The notes under the pieces are model-generated. The model was not told the origin of the DNA, made no database searches, and saw nothing but the letters and a program-made list of their open reading frames with translations. The translations under genes were made by a program, and so were the position numbers. DNA of 64,000 nucleotides from Pseudobutyrivibrio sp. (lineage in GTDB: Bacteria; Bacillota; Clostridia; Lachnospirales; Lachnospiraceae): assembly GCA_024697025.1 (NCBI GenBank), contig JAILGH010000003.1, positions 1 through 64,000 on the forward strand, read 5' to 3'. Positions 33,573-45,355 of the stretch are shown piece after piece. The stretch's first letter is position 1, and every line of letters begins with the position of its first letter.

Positions 33573-33806
33573 TTATTTGTTATCTGAAGACTTTGCCTTA
33601 TTGCCATGACGTTGCTGATAGACCATAGCCAACATGTCCTGTTGATACTTATCGTCATTACTTAACGCTTTGAGCTTGTCGCTTATCTCTCTTTTACGTG
33701 CACGGCACACCTCTAGCTCTCTAAGTAATTGAGCCTCGTCGTCCTCATAACTTTTTAATTGTCTTTTGAGATCTTCGATATCTCTCCTTGTATCAGCATC
33801 TATCAT
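33573..33806 (-). CDS. Coiled-coil protein of unknown function, last gene of the atp operon
   Basis: A 77-residue protein, charged throughout, with heptads over residues 5-55 (RRDIEDLKRQLKSYEDDE and LLRELEVCRARKREISDKL). No family recognised. It lies 44 bp after atpC and before the terminator, so it is co-transcribed with ATP synthase; a role in the complex is unproven. Confidence 0.65.
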   Translation of the reverse strand: MIDADTRRDIEDLKRQLKSYEDDEAQLLRELEVCRARKREISDKLKALSNDDKYQQDMLAMVYQQRHGNKAKSSDNK

Positions 33807-33850
33807 AGTTTCATCCTTTCAAAAAAGATTGAGCAACCTCTAATAGATCA

Positions 33851-34252
33851 TTAGGCCTTTATGTCTTGTCGAACTAAAGCTTTCTTGAGAGCTATTTCTG
33901 CTCTTAGCACGTCTATGTTTTCGTCCTTACTTGCCAAGCGCTCCCTAGCTCTATCCTCTGCACTACGGGCTCTATCTACATCAATCTCATCCGGCCACTC
34001 TGCAATCTCCGCTAAAAGAGTAACCTGATCCGGCATTACTGTTGCAAGTCCAGCATGTATCGCTGCCTTTTTTTCAGTCTCTGCTTCGTGGATTGTGCAG
34101 ATTCCCGGTGCAATAACTGTTGTCAAAGGAATGTGCTTCGGATACACACCAATCTCGCCTTCGACAGTATTAAATTCAACCATAGTAGCCTCACCCTCAT
34201 AGAATGTTCTCTCAGGTGTAATGATTGAAACTTTAAAGGTGTTATCTGCCAT
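33851..34252 (-). CDS. atpC: ATP synthase F1 subunit epsilon
   Basis: A 133-residue subunit of the central stalk. The N-terminal beta sandwich (VSIITPERTFYEGEATMVEF, GEIGVYPKHIPL) and the C-terminal helical hairpin (RARSAEDRARERLASK) are both present, so it can inhibit ATP hydrolysis. 10 bp after atpD. Confidence 0.97.
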   Translation of the reverse strand: MADNTFKVSIITPERTFYEGEATMVEFNTVEGEIGVYPKHIPLTTVIAPGICTIHEAETEKKAAIHAGLATVMPDQVTLLAEIAEWPDEIDVDRARSAEDRARERLASKDENIDVLRAEIALKKALVRQDIKA

Positions 34253-34262
34253 AAGCCACCTC

Positions 34263-35672
<1,410 letters not shown>

Positions 35673-35688
35673 TTAATTTTATCGGGAA

Positions 35689-35771
35689 AGCACATCATTA
35701 TAATTGCCTTCGGCAATGGGATGTGCTGTGGCAAGCAGGCTCTTCCCTCTTTGCGGGTCCCTCCTACTTGC
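35689..35771 (-). other. Two hairpins between atpG and atpD
   Basis: On the minus strand GCAAGTAGG pairs with CCTGCTTGC (35771-35731), and AGCACATC pairs with GATGTGCT (35727-35689) around an inner ATTGCC/GGCAAT stem. No T run follows, so these are probably not terminators. They may set the relative expression or stability of the atp message. Confidence 0.6.
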
Positions 35772-35773
35772 TT

Positions 35774-36640
35774 TTAACTTAATGCTTCCGCACCAGCGAT
35801 AATCTCAGTCAATTCCTGAGTGATTGATCCCTGGCGGGCACGATTGTATTTTAATGATAGATCACTAATGATATCCTCTGCATTATTTGTTGCTGAATCC
35901 ATCGCCTGCATTCTGGCACCATTTTCTGAAGCAACTGCCTCAACTAACGCACCATATACTAAAGATGTAACGTACTTTGGAATGATAAGCTCCAAGGCTT
36001 CTTCCTCGTTTGGCTCAAAATTCATAAGAGCCTCTGCGTTTGAAGTCTTTGCTGACTCAACATCCGCTTCGTCAATCTCTGCTGGAAGCAACTTCATAAG
36101 CTTTGGAATCTGGCTAACTGTATTTTTGAAGTGTGTATATACAAGGTAAATCTGACCTATCTCTCCGCTTGCATAAGCTTCAAGAACGTCTTCGCATATT
36201 ACCATTGCATCTGGATAGGTTGGTGCCTCCATCACTGGAGAATAATCCTTTACCACCTCGTAACCTTTGTGTGTAAGGCTCTCACCACCCTTGTGTCCAA
36301 TTACATAAAGCTTCACATCCTCGGGCTTCATATCAGCACCAGTAATCATTTTTACAATGTTTGAATTGTAACCACCTGCAAGACCACGGTTAGATGAAAT
36401 GACGATTACGCCAATTTTATTTGAACCGTTATCAGAAAGGTATTTATTGTTTACTGAGCCTGCCTTTGCAAGCATTCCACAAATTGTATTGTACATTGCG
36501 TTGAAATACGGCGTGGTCTGCTCTGCCTTGGCACGAGCCTTCTGGAGCTTTACTGTAGATACAAGCTTCATGGCCTTAGTGATCTGCTGAGTGCTAGTTA
36601 CACTCTGTTTTCTTCTTTTTATGTCTCTCATTGAGGCCAT
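35774..36640 (-). CDS. atpG: ATP synthase F1 subunit gamma
   Basis: A 288-residue rotor subunit. Typical ends: MASMRDIKRRKQSVTSTQQI and YNRARQGSITQELTEIIAGA; the central Rossmann-like part contains VIVISSNRGLAGGYNSNI. GGAGGG lies before the ATG. 15 bp after atpA. Confidence 0.98.
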   Translation of the reverse strand: MASMRDIKRRKQSVTSTQQITKAMKLVSTVKLQKARAKAEQTTPYFNAMYNTICGMLAKAGSVNNKYLSDNGSNKIGVIVISSNRGLAGGYNSNIVKMITGADMKPEDVKLYVIGHKGGESLTHKGYEVVKDYSPVMEAPTYPDAMVICEDVLEAYASGEIGQIYLVYTHFKNTVSQIPKLMKLLPAEIDEADVESAKTSNAEALMNFEPNEEEALELIIPKYVTSLVYGALVEAVASENGARMQAMDSATNNAEDIISDLSLKYNRARQGSITQELTEIIAGAEALS

Positions 36641-36655
36641 AACAGATCACCCTCC

Positions 36656-38161
36656 TTATTTGTAGCTTGTTTTACACTCCTCGATAGCCTTAATTAGCTT
36701 CTGTTCCATATCATCCTCGAGAACCTTAGTAGACTTAATAGCCTCTGGGATTTCTGGATACTTGGTATCAACAAGATCAAACAATGCCTTTTCGAAAGCC
36801 TGAATATCTGCTGTTGGAATATCAAGCAAGTATTTCTTGGTAGCAGCATAGATAATCATAATCTGATACTCTACTGGCATTGGAGCATACTGTGGTTGTT
36901 TAAGCATCTCTTTGATTCTTTCACCTTGAGCGAGCTTTTCAGCTGTATCTGCATCAAGCTCTGAACCAAACTGCGCAAAAGCTGCCAGCTCTCTGTACTG
37001 GGCGAGCTCTACACGGATAGGAGCTGCAATTTTCTTCATAGCCTTAATCTGAGCAGAACCACCTACACGGGATACTGAAAGACCTGCGTTAACCGCTGGT
37101 CTGAAACCTGCGTTAAAGGCCTCTGTCTCAAGATAAATCTGACCATCAGTAATTGAGATAACGTTTGTAGGGATGTAAGCAGATACATCGCCTGCCTGTG
37201 TCTCAATAATAGGAAGAGCTGTAAGTGAACCTCCCCCAAGCTTATCTGAAAGTCTAGCTGCACGCTCAAGAAGTCTTGAGTGCAGGTAGAATACATCACC
37301 TGGGTAAGCCTCACGTCCTGGTGGACGACGAAGAAGCAATGACAGTGTACGATATGCCGTAGCATGTTTACTCAAATCGTCATAGATAATAAGTACGTCC
37401 TGTCCGTTCTCCATCCACTCCTCGCCGATAGCACATCCTGAGTATGGAGCGATATACTGCAAAGGAGCAAGCTCTGATGCTGTAGCGGCAACTACTGTTG
37501 TCCACGCCATAGCACCGTATTCTTCTAATGTTTTAACAAGGGCTGCAACTGTCGATGCCTTCTGGCCAATTGCTACGTAAATGCACTTTACGCCCTGCCC
37601 CTTCTGATTGATAATTGTATCGATAGCGATAGCAGTCTTACCTGTCTGTCTATCACCGATAATAAGCTCACGCTGTCCACGTCCGATAGGAATCATGGAG
37701 TCGATAGCTTTAATACCTGTCTGCAACGGAGTATCTACGGATTTACGAGAGATAACGCCTGAAGCAACACGCTCGATTGGACGGAACTTTGTAGTCTCGA
37801 TTGGTCCCTTGCCATCGATTGGCTGACCAAGGGCATTTACTACACGTCCAAGCATTGCGTCACCAACTGGAACCTCAACAACACGTCCTGTTGTCTTTAC
37901 CTGGTCGCCTTCGTTGATATTCTTATCGTTACCAAGAAGAACACAACCTACATTGTCTTCCTCAAGGTTTAAGACCATGCCGTAAACTTCGCCAGGAAAC
38001 TCAAGGAGCTCACCCTGCATAGCGTTCTGTAATCCGTGAATACGTGCAATTCCATCGGCAACCTGAATAACAGTACCTACGTCTGCCACATCAAGCTGCG
38101 CTGCATAGCGTTTCATTTGCTCTTTAATAACCGAGCTAATTTCTTCTGGTTTTAAATTCAT
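36656..38161 (-). CDS. atpA: ATP synthase F1 subunit alpha
   Basis: A 501-residue regulatory nucleotide-binding subunit with Walker [29 protein letters not shown] and the alpha-type segment [20 protein letters not shown]. Start taken at ATG 38161, whose ATGA overlaps the atpH stop; a Met three codons upstream is less likely. Confidence 0.98.
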   Translation of the reverse strand: MNLKPEEISSVIKEQMKRYAAQLDVADVGTVIQVADGIARIHGLQNAMQGELLEFPGEVYGMVLNLEEDNVGCVLLGNDKNINEGDQVKTTGRVVEVPVGDAMLGRVVNALGQPIDGKGPIETTKFRPIERVASGVISRKSVDTPLQTGIKAIDSMIPIGRGQRELIIGDRQTGKTAIAIDTIINQKGQGVKCIYVAIGQKASTVAALVKTLEEYGAMAWTTVVAATASELAPLQYIAPYSGCAIGEEWMENGQDVLIIYDDLSKHATAYRTLSLLLRRPPGREAYPGDVFYLHSRLLERAARLSDKLGGGSLTALPIIETQAGDVSAYIPTNVISITDGQIYLETEAFNAGFRPAVNAGLSVSRVGGSAQIKAMKKIAAPIRVELAQYRELAAFAQFGSELDADTAEKLAQGERIKEMLKQPQYAPMPVEYQIMIIYAATKKYLLDIPTADIQAFEKALFDLVDTKYPEIPEAIKSTKVLEDDMEQKLIKAIEECKTSYK

Positions 38162-38724
38162 GGAGCGCATTCACCTACTTTCAATTGAATATTTGATAAC
38201 TCGTGTGATAATTTACTAATCTGAGTTTTGATTGAACTATCAACAACTCTGTCTTTGATGCGAATTACCATACCCCCGATTAACTCAGGGTCTACCTTAT
38301 ATGTCATAACAAATGATTCATACTCGGTAGTTTCTAATAAACGCTTCTCGACATCAGATTTTTGCTTGTCTGTAAGCTCTAATGGAGTGGAAACTGTTGC
38401 TCGTCCAATTTTTTTGTATTCGTAAACCTTCTCTACAAAATAATCCAGTACTGCAACAATATCCTTGGTGTGGTCCTTCTCCTCAAGCATACGAAGGAGT
38501 CCAACCATTTCATCACTTACTCTACCTTTAAAAACCTGGTCGATTATCTGAAGCTTCTCTTCTTTATTGATTTTTGGATGATTCATCATCTGAGAAAAGC
38601 CGTCGTTATTTTTTACAACATCCTTTACGCCGTCCGCTTCCTTAAGGAAGTCTTCGACTTTTCCTGTTTCCACAGCTAACTCAAACAACGCATCACCGTA
38701 TACGTTTGAGACTAATTTAGCCAT
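38158..38724 (-). CDS. atpH: ATP synthase F1 subunit delta
   Basis: A 188-residue peripheral-stalk subunit. The N-terminal helical domain starts [18 protein letters not shown] and the C-terminal domain ends with the family pattern [20 protein letters not shown]. It overlaps atpF by 13 bp and atpA by 4 bp. Confidence 0.97.
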   Translation of the reverse strand: MAKLVSNVYGDALFELAVETGKVEDFLKEADGVKDVVKNNDGFSQMMNHPKINKEEKLQIIDQVFKGRVSDEMVGLLRMLEEKDHTKDIVAVLDYFVEKVYEYKKIGRATVSTPLELTDKQKSDVEKRLLETTEYESFVMTYKVDPELIGGMVIRIKDRVVDSSIKTQISKLSHELSNIQLKVGECAP

Positions 38725-39227
38725 GTTTTATCACCCATTTCCTTAAGCGTTTGCTCTACCAAAGTGTTTTGAATAGTTGTGTCCATATTTGCAGCAACCA
38801 CCTTCTGAGCCATGACAGCGGCAACAGAAATCATTTCCTGCTTAATATCATCAGCAACCTTCTTCTTTTCAAGCTCTGCCTCTTCGTTAGCTCGCGCTAC
38901 GATGGCTGAGGCCTCTTCCTTGGCGTCGCTTACAATCTTGGTTTCATTTTTCAAGGCCTTTTGTCTTGCCTCGCTTAAGATTGCATCCTTTTCTTTGTAG
39001 ATGTCCTTAAGCTTTGCTTCGTACTCTGCCTTTAGCTTTTCTGCCTCTTCCTTATCTTTCTTTGCATCTGCAATGTCCCTTGCAATGCCCTCTTTTCTCT
39101 GCTGGAGTAACTTTCTAGCAGGATTGAATAAAAGATTTGACATTATAAGGAATAGGAAGAATACTGCAATGGCTAAAAGTACAGCATCGTTAAGCAATTG
39201 TAAGTCCAAGTCAAACAGTCTTTCCAA
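38712..39227 (-). CDS. atpF: ATP synthase F0 subunit b
   Basis: A 171-residue stalk subunit: one N-terminal helix (LLAIAVFFLFLIMSNLL) followed by a long charged coiled coil with many Ala, Lys and Glu. The start is TTG at 39227, supported by GGAGGG at 7-8 bp. Separated from atpE by a 170-bp hairpin-rich gap. Confidence 0.95.
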   Translation of the reverse strand: MERLFDLDLQLLNDAVLLAIAVFFLFLIMSNLLFNPARKLLQQRKEGIARDIADAKKDKEEAEKLKAEYEAKLKDIYKEKDAILSEARQKALKNETKIVSDAKEEASAIVARANEEAELEKKKVADDIKQEMISVAAVMAQKVVAANMDTTIQNTLVEQTLKEMGDKTWLN

Positions 39228-39271
39228 CTTTTAGCCCTCCTTTTTTCCTGATTTTCTTTTATTATGCTGGG

Positions 39272-39669
<398 letters not shown>

Positions 39670-39685
39670 CTAAAAGTAATAATTT

Positions 39686-40414
39686 TTAAGAATCTCCGTA
39701 GCTTTGTGTTATGTATGTCATGGTCAACATACAGAATACATAAGTCTGAATTGCGCCTGAGAAAATATCAAAGTATACATGCAATGCTGCAGGCCATACT
39801 ATGGCGAATTTTCCAAGCAATCCATATACAAGACCCATAATAATTGTTCCTGAAAGAACGTTTGCAAACAAACGAAGTGACATTGATATAGGCACTGCAA
39901 TATCCGATATCACATTGATTGGTAGCCAGATTGGCAACCAAGGTGGTAGTGGTGAACACTTGTCTATCCAAATGTCCTTGGCACTCTGATGCCTTACCTT
40001 TACTACGTGAATGCAAACAAAGGTAATTAATGCAAGAGCCAGTGTTGTACCATAATCTGCGGTTGGTGGTCTTAAGCCAACCAAACCAGATAGGTTCGAT
40101 ACTAAGATGAAACAGAATATCGTACAAATCCAGTTTGCAAACACTGGTGCGTGCTTACCCATACTTCCCTCCACTATCGTATCCAAGAGTCCTACAATCA
40201 ACTCAATAATACTTTGGAAGGTATCAGGAACTTCAGTGGCATGTTTCAACTTTCGATTGGCTATTATTGAGAAAATAACCAGTGAAAGCCAAACAATTGC
40301 AATACAAACATGGGATGTGGTAATCCAGACTGTTTGTCCAAATAGTTCATAGCTAAACAGACCTTTTATCATGTCCACAGTATCGCTTGAGGCCAGCAAA
40401 ATTCCTTCTGTCAC
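39686..40414 (-). CDS. atpB: ATP synthase F0 subunit a
   Basis: A 242-residue membrane subunit with about five to six helices. The essential Arg lies in SMSLRLFANVLSGTII, the strongest signature of subunit a. GTG start at 40414 with AAAAGGAGGTGAAA upstream. It forms the ion half-channels with the c ring. Confidence 0.98.
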   Translation of the reverse strand: MTEGILLASSDTVDMIKGLFSYELFGQTVWITTSHVCIAIVWLSLVIFSIIANRKLKHATEVPDTFQSIIELIVGLLDTIVEGSMGKHAPVFANWICTIFCFILVSNLSGLVGLRPPTADYGTTLALALITFVCIHVVKVRHQSAKDIWIDKCSPLPPWLPIWLPINVISDIAVPISMSLRLFANVLSGTIIMGLVYGLLGKFAIVWPAALHVYFDIFSGAIQTYVFCMLTMTYITQSYGDS

Positions 40415-40467
40415 ACTTTCACCTCCTTTTATTAATCTATTCCAAGCTAGAGAAACTCCCCGTGAAT

Positions 40468-40866
40468 CTATTGAATAGATTTATTTTTTTGAAATTTATT
40501 AAGCAAAGGCTGTGCATAAGCACTGACCTTGAGCCCTAAAACACCGATAATGGCCGTAAACATATTTCCCAGTTTGAAAAATGACATGGTTATCATGATT
40601 GCACATAAAACCAGATAACGCATGACTGATTTAAAGGAAAGATATTTTTCGTGGCCCTTTCCAATCCTTACGGATTCTTCAATAATCATTGCTATATGAA
40701 TTGCCATGCCTACGGCACAACCAATTCCTATTAATAACCCAGTTGAATATCTGAGCTTGTCACTAACAAACCAAACTCCAACTAGCTCAATAATCACTCC
40801 ATATAAGAGAATTCCTAACACAAGCCCCGGCAGAGCCTGATTTAATCGTTTCATCCAATTAATCAT
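40468..40866 (-). CDS. atpI: ATP synthase subunit I-like membrane protein (AtpI)
   Basis: A 132-residue protein with four helices in the order and spacing of AtpI (ALPGLVLGILLYGVIIE, LLIGIGCAVGMAIHIAMI). AtpI helps assemble the c ring. It overlaps the atpZ-like gene by 8 bp and precedes atpB. Confidence 0.75.
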   Translation of the reverse strand: MINWMKRLNQALPGLVLGILLYGVIIELVGVWFVSDKLRYSTGLLIGIGCAVGMAIHIAMIIEESVRIGKGHEKYLSFKSVMRYLVLCAIMITMSFFKLGNMFTAIIGVLGLKVSAYAQPLLNKFQKNKSIQ

Positions 40867-41146
40867 CTTTACTATGGGCCCCTTCTCTTTTTGCTTCCTC
40901 TTCTAATCTTCTTGCACGTTGGCCAGGAGATTCTTCATTTTTTAGATACTTCTTTACTGAGCGGTAAGCTCCGTTAAACGCTGCAATTATTCCTATCAAT
41001 ATTCCACCAATTGCAAACCACTTTGAACCATAAGCCTTTGTCAAAGCATTACCTATTATGGTGCATAGAATGATGGGCACGATAGCATTAATTCCAAACT
41101 GGAGCACCATCACTAAAGAATTCATTACTTCTTTTTGTTTTTTCAT
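40859..41146 (-). CDS. AtpZ/AtpI-family protein
   Basis: A 95-residue protein with two helices (LQFGINAIVPIILCTIIG and WFAIGGILIGIIAAFNGAYR) and a charged tail with RARRLEEEAKREG. The fold matches AtpZ, which with AtpI has been proposed as a cation channel or assembly helper of ATP synthase. Start overlaps the dCMP deaminase stop region. Confidence 0.75.
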   Translation of the reverse strand: MKKQKEVMNSLVMVLQFGINAIVPIILCTIIGNALTKAYGSKWFAIGGILIGIIAAFNGAYRSVKKYLKNEESPGQRARRLEEEAKREGAHSKDD

Positions 41147-41147
41147 C

Positions 41148-41633
41148 TTATAGTGTCATCGAAATTTCTCTACCAGTGTGCTTGTACTGATAGAACTCTA
41201 CTCCTGCTGCCTTAAGCATTCTCTTTGAAGCTATAACAGAAGGTGTGTTTTCGTACTTGTCGCTGTCATATATAATTGTCTTGATGCCTGCTTGAATGAT
41301 AGCTTTGGCACATTCGTTACATGGGAAAAGTGATACATACAACTTTGAGCCTTCTAATGAACCACCGCGATAATTTAAAATCGCGTTAAGCTCGCTGTGT
41401 GTGGTATAGAAATATTTATTTTCCAGAGGGTCTCCTGTTCTCGCCCAAGGAAACTCGTCATCTGAACAACCGTTAGGAAAACCATTGTAGCCCATAGAAA
41501 GAATTTTATTATCCTGGCTAACTATACATGCTCCCACCTGTGTATTTGGGTCTTTAGATCTCATACCCGACAATGCTGCAACGCCCATAAAGTATTCATC
41601 CCAGCTAATATAATCAAGTCTCTTGTCACTCAT
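41148..41633 (-). CDS. dCMP deaminase
   Basis: A 161-residue zinc enzyme from ATG 41633 (GGAGGATTGACC upstream). Zinc ligands: His and catalytic Glu in TTHSELNAILNY, two Cys in FPCNECAKAII. NTQVGACIVSQDNKILSMGY is the family start. It converts dCMP to dUMP for dTMP synthesis; the same family includes ComEB. Confidence 0.93.
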   Translation of the reverse strand: MSDKRLDYISWDEYFMGVAALSGMRSKDPNTQVGACIVSQDNKILSMGYNGFPNGCSDDEFPWARTGDPLENKYFYTTHSELNAILNYRGGSLEGSKLYVSLFPCNECAKAIIQAGIKTIIYDSDKYENTPSVIASKRMLKAAGVEFYQYKHTGREISMTL

Positions 41634-41662
41634 GGTCAATCCTCCAATACAAATGCTATGCT

Positions 41663-42112
41663 TTACGCCTCTATAACCCTCATTAACTTTTCAATCGATG
41701 CCTTAAGTACCTCATAACAAAGGCCATATGATTGCATCGATCCGCCGTAAGGATCCATCACTTCCAGCTCATCCCCAACAAGCTCATTTAAAAGTCTTGT
41801 GTTCTCCTCAGTGGCGTTTGTATATTCACTTAATATCTTTTGCCTCTGGGTCTCTTCCATTGTGATTACCAATGTATTCTCAACAAAATCAGAATCCATT
41901 AGCTGCTTTGAGGAATAATCCTTCAGCTCAATTCCGTTGCTTATAAGTACCGCTTCAACCTTTTGGTTAAGCGGCTCTGGAAACTGAACTATCAACCCTC
42001 TTGCCTCACAGACAATAGGTCTGCTGTGCTCGGTGGCATGAAAAATTGCTGTAGCCATCGGGGCTCTAGAAGTTCCACTTCCAGAAGCAAAAATAACTCT
42101 ATTTATTTTCAT
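41663..42112 (-). CDS. Low-molecular-weight phosphotyrosine phosphatase homologue lacking the catalytic Cys
   Basis: A 149-residue protein with the overall pattern of LMW phosphatases, including the general-acid motif VMDPYGGSMQSY near residue 117. The P-loop, however, reads FASGSGTSRAPMA where active enzymes have VCxGNxCRSPMA: both Cys are Ser, while the Arg is kept. Normal phosphatase turnover through a Cys-phosphate is therefore not possible. It may bind phosphotyrosine or phospho-arginine as a pseudophosphatase. It follows tsaC in a conserved pairing often seen with the tsaC-ptp-rpiB genes of Firmicutes. Confidence 0.8.
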   Translation of the reverse strand: MKINRVIFASGSGTSRAPMATAIFHATEHSRPIVCEARGLIVQFPEPLNQKVEAVLISNGIELKDYSSKQLMDSDFVENTLVITMEETQRQKILSEYTNATEENTRLLNELVGDELEVMDPYGGSMQSYGLCYEVLKASIEKLMRVIEA

Positions 42113-42162
42113 CTCATTATCTCCTTTAGGGTGTGAATTATACCTATATAATTCGAAACGAG

Positions 42163-43224
42163 CTAAACCTTAAGGGTCTTTTGCCCTGCTGCCTTAAGTA
42201 GTCTGTTCATGATCGCCTGCCCCATCTTTGGAGTAGCAAAGCTCTCAGAATAGATTACATCTACATCAAGCTCATCAAACTGCCTAAGAATATCGTATAA
42301 ATTGTGGGCAATACTCTGCTCGTCTGCCCTATCACCTATGATTAAAACCTTAGCGTCATTATATCTGCCCGCTGTTGCAGATGTTGCTATGACACCTACC
42401 CTTTTACCCTTTGCTGTAGCTTCTTTAGAAAGCTGATTGATGGTGGTAATAACCTTGTCCTCAGAACCATCAACTATAGTTAAATCCGCCTTTGGCGCAT
42501 AATGCTTATAGCGCATTCCCGGAGCTTTTGGCTTGGCTCCCTCAGTAGTTCCCTTGTCGTTGTAAACAATACCTGGGTCCATACGAACCTCGCCAACAAC
42601 CTCACTTAGCATATCCATGTTGATATAGCCCGGCCTAAGAATAGTAACTACATCCTCTGTCAAATCCACTATAGTGGACTCCAAACCGATATCAACTGGC
42701 CCTCCATCTAGAATTGCCTCTATCTTTCCAGACAAATCCTCATATACATGACTGGCCTTTGTTGGACTAGGTCTGCCCGAGGTGTTTGCACTTGGCGCTG
42801 CTATCATGCAACCACTCTCATTAATTAGAGCAAGTGCAACTGGATTGTTTGGCATGCGAACTGCCACTGTATCGAGACCTCCTGTGGTCTCATAAGGAAT
42901 AACCTGATTTTTATTAACCACCATGGTAAGTGGCCCTGGCCAAAAGGCATCTGCCAACAACTTGGCCGTCTTAGGTAAATCTTTTGAAATCTGTTGTAAT
43001 TGTTCAAACTTAGCTATATGTACAATTAAAGGGTTGTCCGATGGACGACCCTTTGCTGCATATATCTTGCAAGAGGCCTCCTTGTCCGTCGCATCTCCTC
43101 CCAGTCCGTAAACTGTTTCCGTTGGAAATGCAACCAACCCACCGTTTTTAAGAATCTCGGAAGCCTGTCTGATATATTCAATATTTATTGGCTCCTCAGA
43201 AACATCCAAAATCTTAGTAATCAT
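42163..43224 (-). CDS. Threonylcarbamoyl-AMP synthase (Sua5/TsaC)
   Basis: A 353-residue enzyme from ATG 43224. The YrdC domain shows AFPTETVYGLGGDATDKEA, KGRPSDNPLIVHI and SANTSGRPSPTKASHV; residues about 215-350 are the additional Sua5 domain. It makes the threonylcarbamoyl-AMP used for t6A37 in tRNA. It heads the operon leading into the atp genes. Confidence 0.96.
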   Translation of the reverse strand: MITKILDVSEEPINIEYIRQASEILKNGGLVAFPTETVYGLGGDATDKEASCKIYAAKGRPSDNPLIVHIAKFEQLQQISKDLPKTAKLLADAFWPGPLTMVVNKNQVIPYETTGGLDTVAVRMPNNPVALALINESGCMIAAPSANTSGRPSPTKASHVYEDLSGKIEAILDGGPVDIGLESTIVDLTEDVVTILRPGYINMDMLSEVVGEVRMDPGIVYNDKGTTEGAKPKAPGMRYKHYAPKADLTIVDGSEDKVITTINQLSKEATAKGKRVGVIATSATAGRYNDAKVLIIGDRADEQSIAHNLYDILRQFDELDVDVIYSESFATPKMGQAIMNRLLKAAGQKTLKV

Positions 43225-43337
43225 ACTCAAAATTATATCACTTTTCCTTTAGAACACAATCTTTTTAACTATGTGTAAAGCCCATAAACGCGGCTATTTT
43301 TATGATTTTTTTGTGTTTTGTTTAGTACAAAATAATC

Positions 43338-45107
43338 TTATAAATATTTTGCAATTACATTCCAAATACCTTCATTGTCAAATCCCTTTTTCCAGAAGGC
43401 TCCACCAGCCAATCCGTAGCTATCCATTATCTTGAGTTTTTCTTCTAGGGATTTCTCATCTTCCACCCAAATGTAGTAGGTTGTATTAACCTTGGTAAAC
43501 TCTGCATAATACTGACCAAGCGCATCGTCCCATGTTGCAGAAACACCATTTGTCTTCATGTAAGACTGGATTGCACTTAATCCGTAATGCTTGCTACTAA
43601 GAGCACCATCTTCTCCAATCTCCCAAACTCTACAATAGAATGGCATGCCAAGAATTACCTGTTCAGCAGGAACTTCTTCTAATGTATCTTTAACACCTTG
43701 CTCAACCCATCCCTTGGATGCAACAGAGCCTGGCTCTTCACTGCCTGAATAGTGCTCATCATATCCCATGATAATCACATAGTCCGCATAGTTTGCCTGT
43801 TGCCTTCTGTTGTAGAATGTGTTGAAGTTAGCAGGCACATAGTCATCTACCGAAAGAATAATATCGTTCTTTTCGCACTTAATTGAAAGTTCTTTGATGA
43901 ACTGAACATATCCATCTGCCGCCTCAACCTTAAGCTGCTCAAAGTCTACATTGATACCATCGAGACCATAAGTAATAGCCTGCGCAATAAGATTATTAAC
44001 TAGCGCATCTCTCTTAGATGTTGTATTTAAAACTGCAGTGGAGTCAACCTCCGTATTTTCCAAGTTGCTAACTAGACCCCAAACCTGGATATTATTTGAG
44101 TGACAATAATTTACGTAATCTGTACTTGCAAATGATGCAATTCCACCATTGTTGTCATTTAAGTAAAACCATGTAGGTGACATAACGTTTACATTACCAG
44201 AGGTTGCTATAACATTTGCAATTTCTGCGTTCGAGCCGACATTCTTTAATTGATGCCAAAGGAGGTTAACCTCTTTTCCAAGAGAAATATGATTATAAAC
44301 TCTATCTGGTAAATTAGCCTTAACCGCCTCTTTTTCTACATCTGAAAAACCATTGTTTTTCATGTAACCAATGACACCTTTTTCAGAAACAACAACGCTC
44401 CAGTCCTTGTCATTAGACACTCTGACTACGTTAAGCTTCTCGCCCTTTTTCACATCCTCAAGGATAGGGCTCTTAACGCCGTTACTTTTTCTGATTTCAG
44501 TATCCTTCTTTGCAGTGGTAACTTCCTTGTCGTAATCCTTTGTCTCAATTACCACACGGTCTGGCTCAGAAAAAGCTGTTATCTGAAAATCTGTAAGCAA
44601 CTGCATATATTCTGTGGATATAAAAAATCCATCGTTTTGTGCAACCAATACAGGCGAAGAAAGTGTATTATTTGACTTGTCTATTGAATAATCTGCACTT
44701 CCAAGAGTCGCTGTGTATACTTCCTTGTCTGTTGCATATCTAAGAGTTATTTCTGCTGGATCGTATACATACCCTGAATCGATATTTTCCTTTACAAATC
44801 CAAGTTCAAGGTACACCTTTCCATCATTCATTATGGCACTAGGAAGAGGTGTGTCCTGCAAATATTTTCCATTTAAAATAACTGCACATTCATTGTCAAA
44901 GCGAGCAGCATAGTAGTCTGTCAAAGAAACATGCTCTTTAGTAGGTGCGTATCTTTTTAATACGAAAAATCCGCCTGCTACCAAAAAAGCCACAATAATA
45001 AATGTGGTTATATAAACATACCCTCTAGGGATATAGCTTTTCTTCTTCCTTCTTCTATGATTATGGTGAATATTTTGACGTCTATAGTTATTGTTTCGAT
45101 TATTCAT
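43338..45107 (-). CDS. Membrane-anchored GH18 glycosidase with SH3 domain
   Basis: A 589-residue protein. Residues 1-25 are basic and Asn/His/Arg-rich, residues 31-50 are a membrane helix, 72-190 resemble the copper-amine-oxidase-like N-terminal domain, and about 203-255 form a bacterial SH3 domain (VKKGEKLNVVRVSNDKDW). The GH18 barrel from about 270 to the end contains DGINVDFE, with the catalytic Glu at 390. It resembles spore-cortex or wall enzymes of the YaaH type. It would act outside the cell on peptidoglycan or chitin-like glycans. Single gene with AAGGAG before ATG. Confidence 0.9.
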   Translation of the reverse strand: MNNRNNNYRRQNIHHNHRRRKKKSYIPRGYVYITTFIIVAFLVAGGFFVLKRYAPTKEHVSLTDYYAARFDNECAVILNGKYLQDTPLPSAIMNDGKVYLELGFVKENIDSGYVYDPAEITLRYATDKEVYTATLGSADYSIDKSNNTLSSPVLVAQNDGFFISTEYMQLLTDFQITAFSEPDRVVIETKDYDKEVTTAKKDTEIRKSNGVKSPILEDVKKGEKLNVVRVSNDKDWSVVVSEKGVIGYMKNNGFSDVEKEAVKANLPDRVYNHISLGKEVNLLWHQLKNVGSNAEIANVIATSGNVNVMSPTWFYLNDNNGGIASFASTDYVNYCHSNNIQVWGLVSNLENTEVDSTAVLNTTSKRDALVNNLIAQAITYGLDGINVDFEQLKVEAADGYVQFIKELSIKCEKNDIILSVDDYVPANFNTFYNRRQQANYADYVIIMGYDEHYSGSEEPGSVASKGWVEQGVKDTLEEVPAEQVILGMPFYCRVWEIGEDGALSSKHYGLSAIQSYMKTNGVSATWDDALGQYYAEFTKVNTTYYIWVEDEKSLEEKLKIMDSYGLAGGAFWKKGFDNEGIWNVIAKYL

Positions 45108-45217
45108 AACAAGGTCTCCTTAAAACAATTATCCTGTAAAGTATAGCAAAATAGCGCCTTAAATTCCATTGACATTATAAAAACACGCCCAACTATTTTA
45201 ATATTTTAACAAAAAAT

Positions 45218-45242
45218 AAGAGAGCGAACTAGCCGCTCTCTT
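45218..45242 (-). terminator. Terminator of the kinase-ATPase operon
   Basis: AAGAGAGCG and CGCTCTCTT with a 7-base loop, followed by TATTTTTTG on the minus strand. Confidence 0.9.
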
Positions 45243-45355
45243 GGTTGGTATATAACAAATTCTTTATTACTATCTTTTCTTCTTTTATTATCTTTTTTCT
45301 TATATACCTTATGATACTAGATTAATCTTTTTACAGTACCGTCTCCTTTCCGCAG

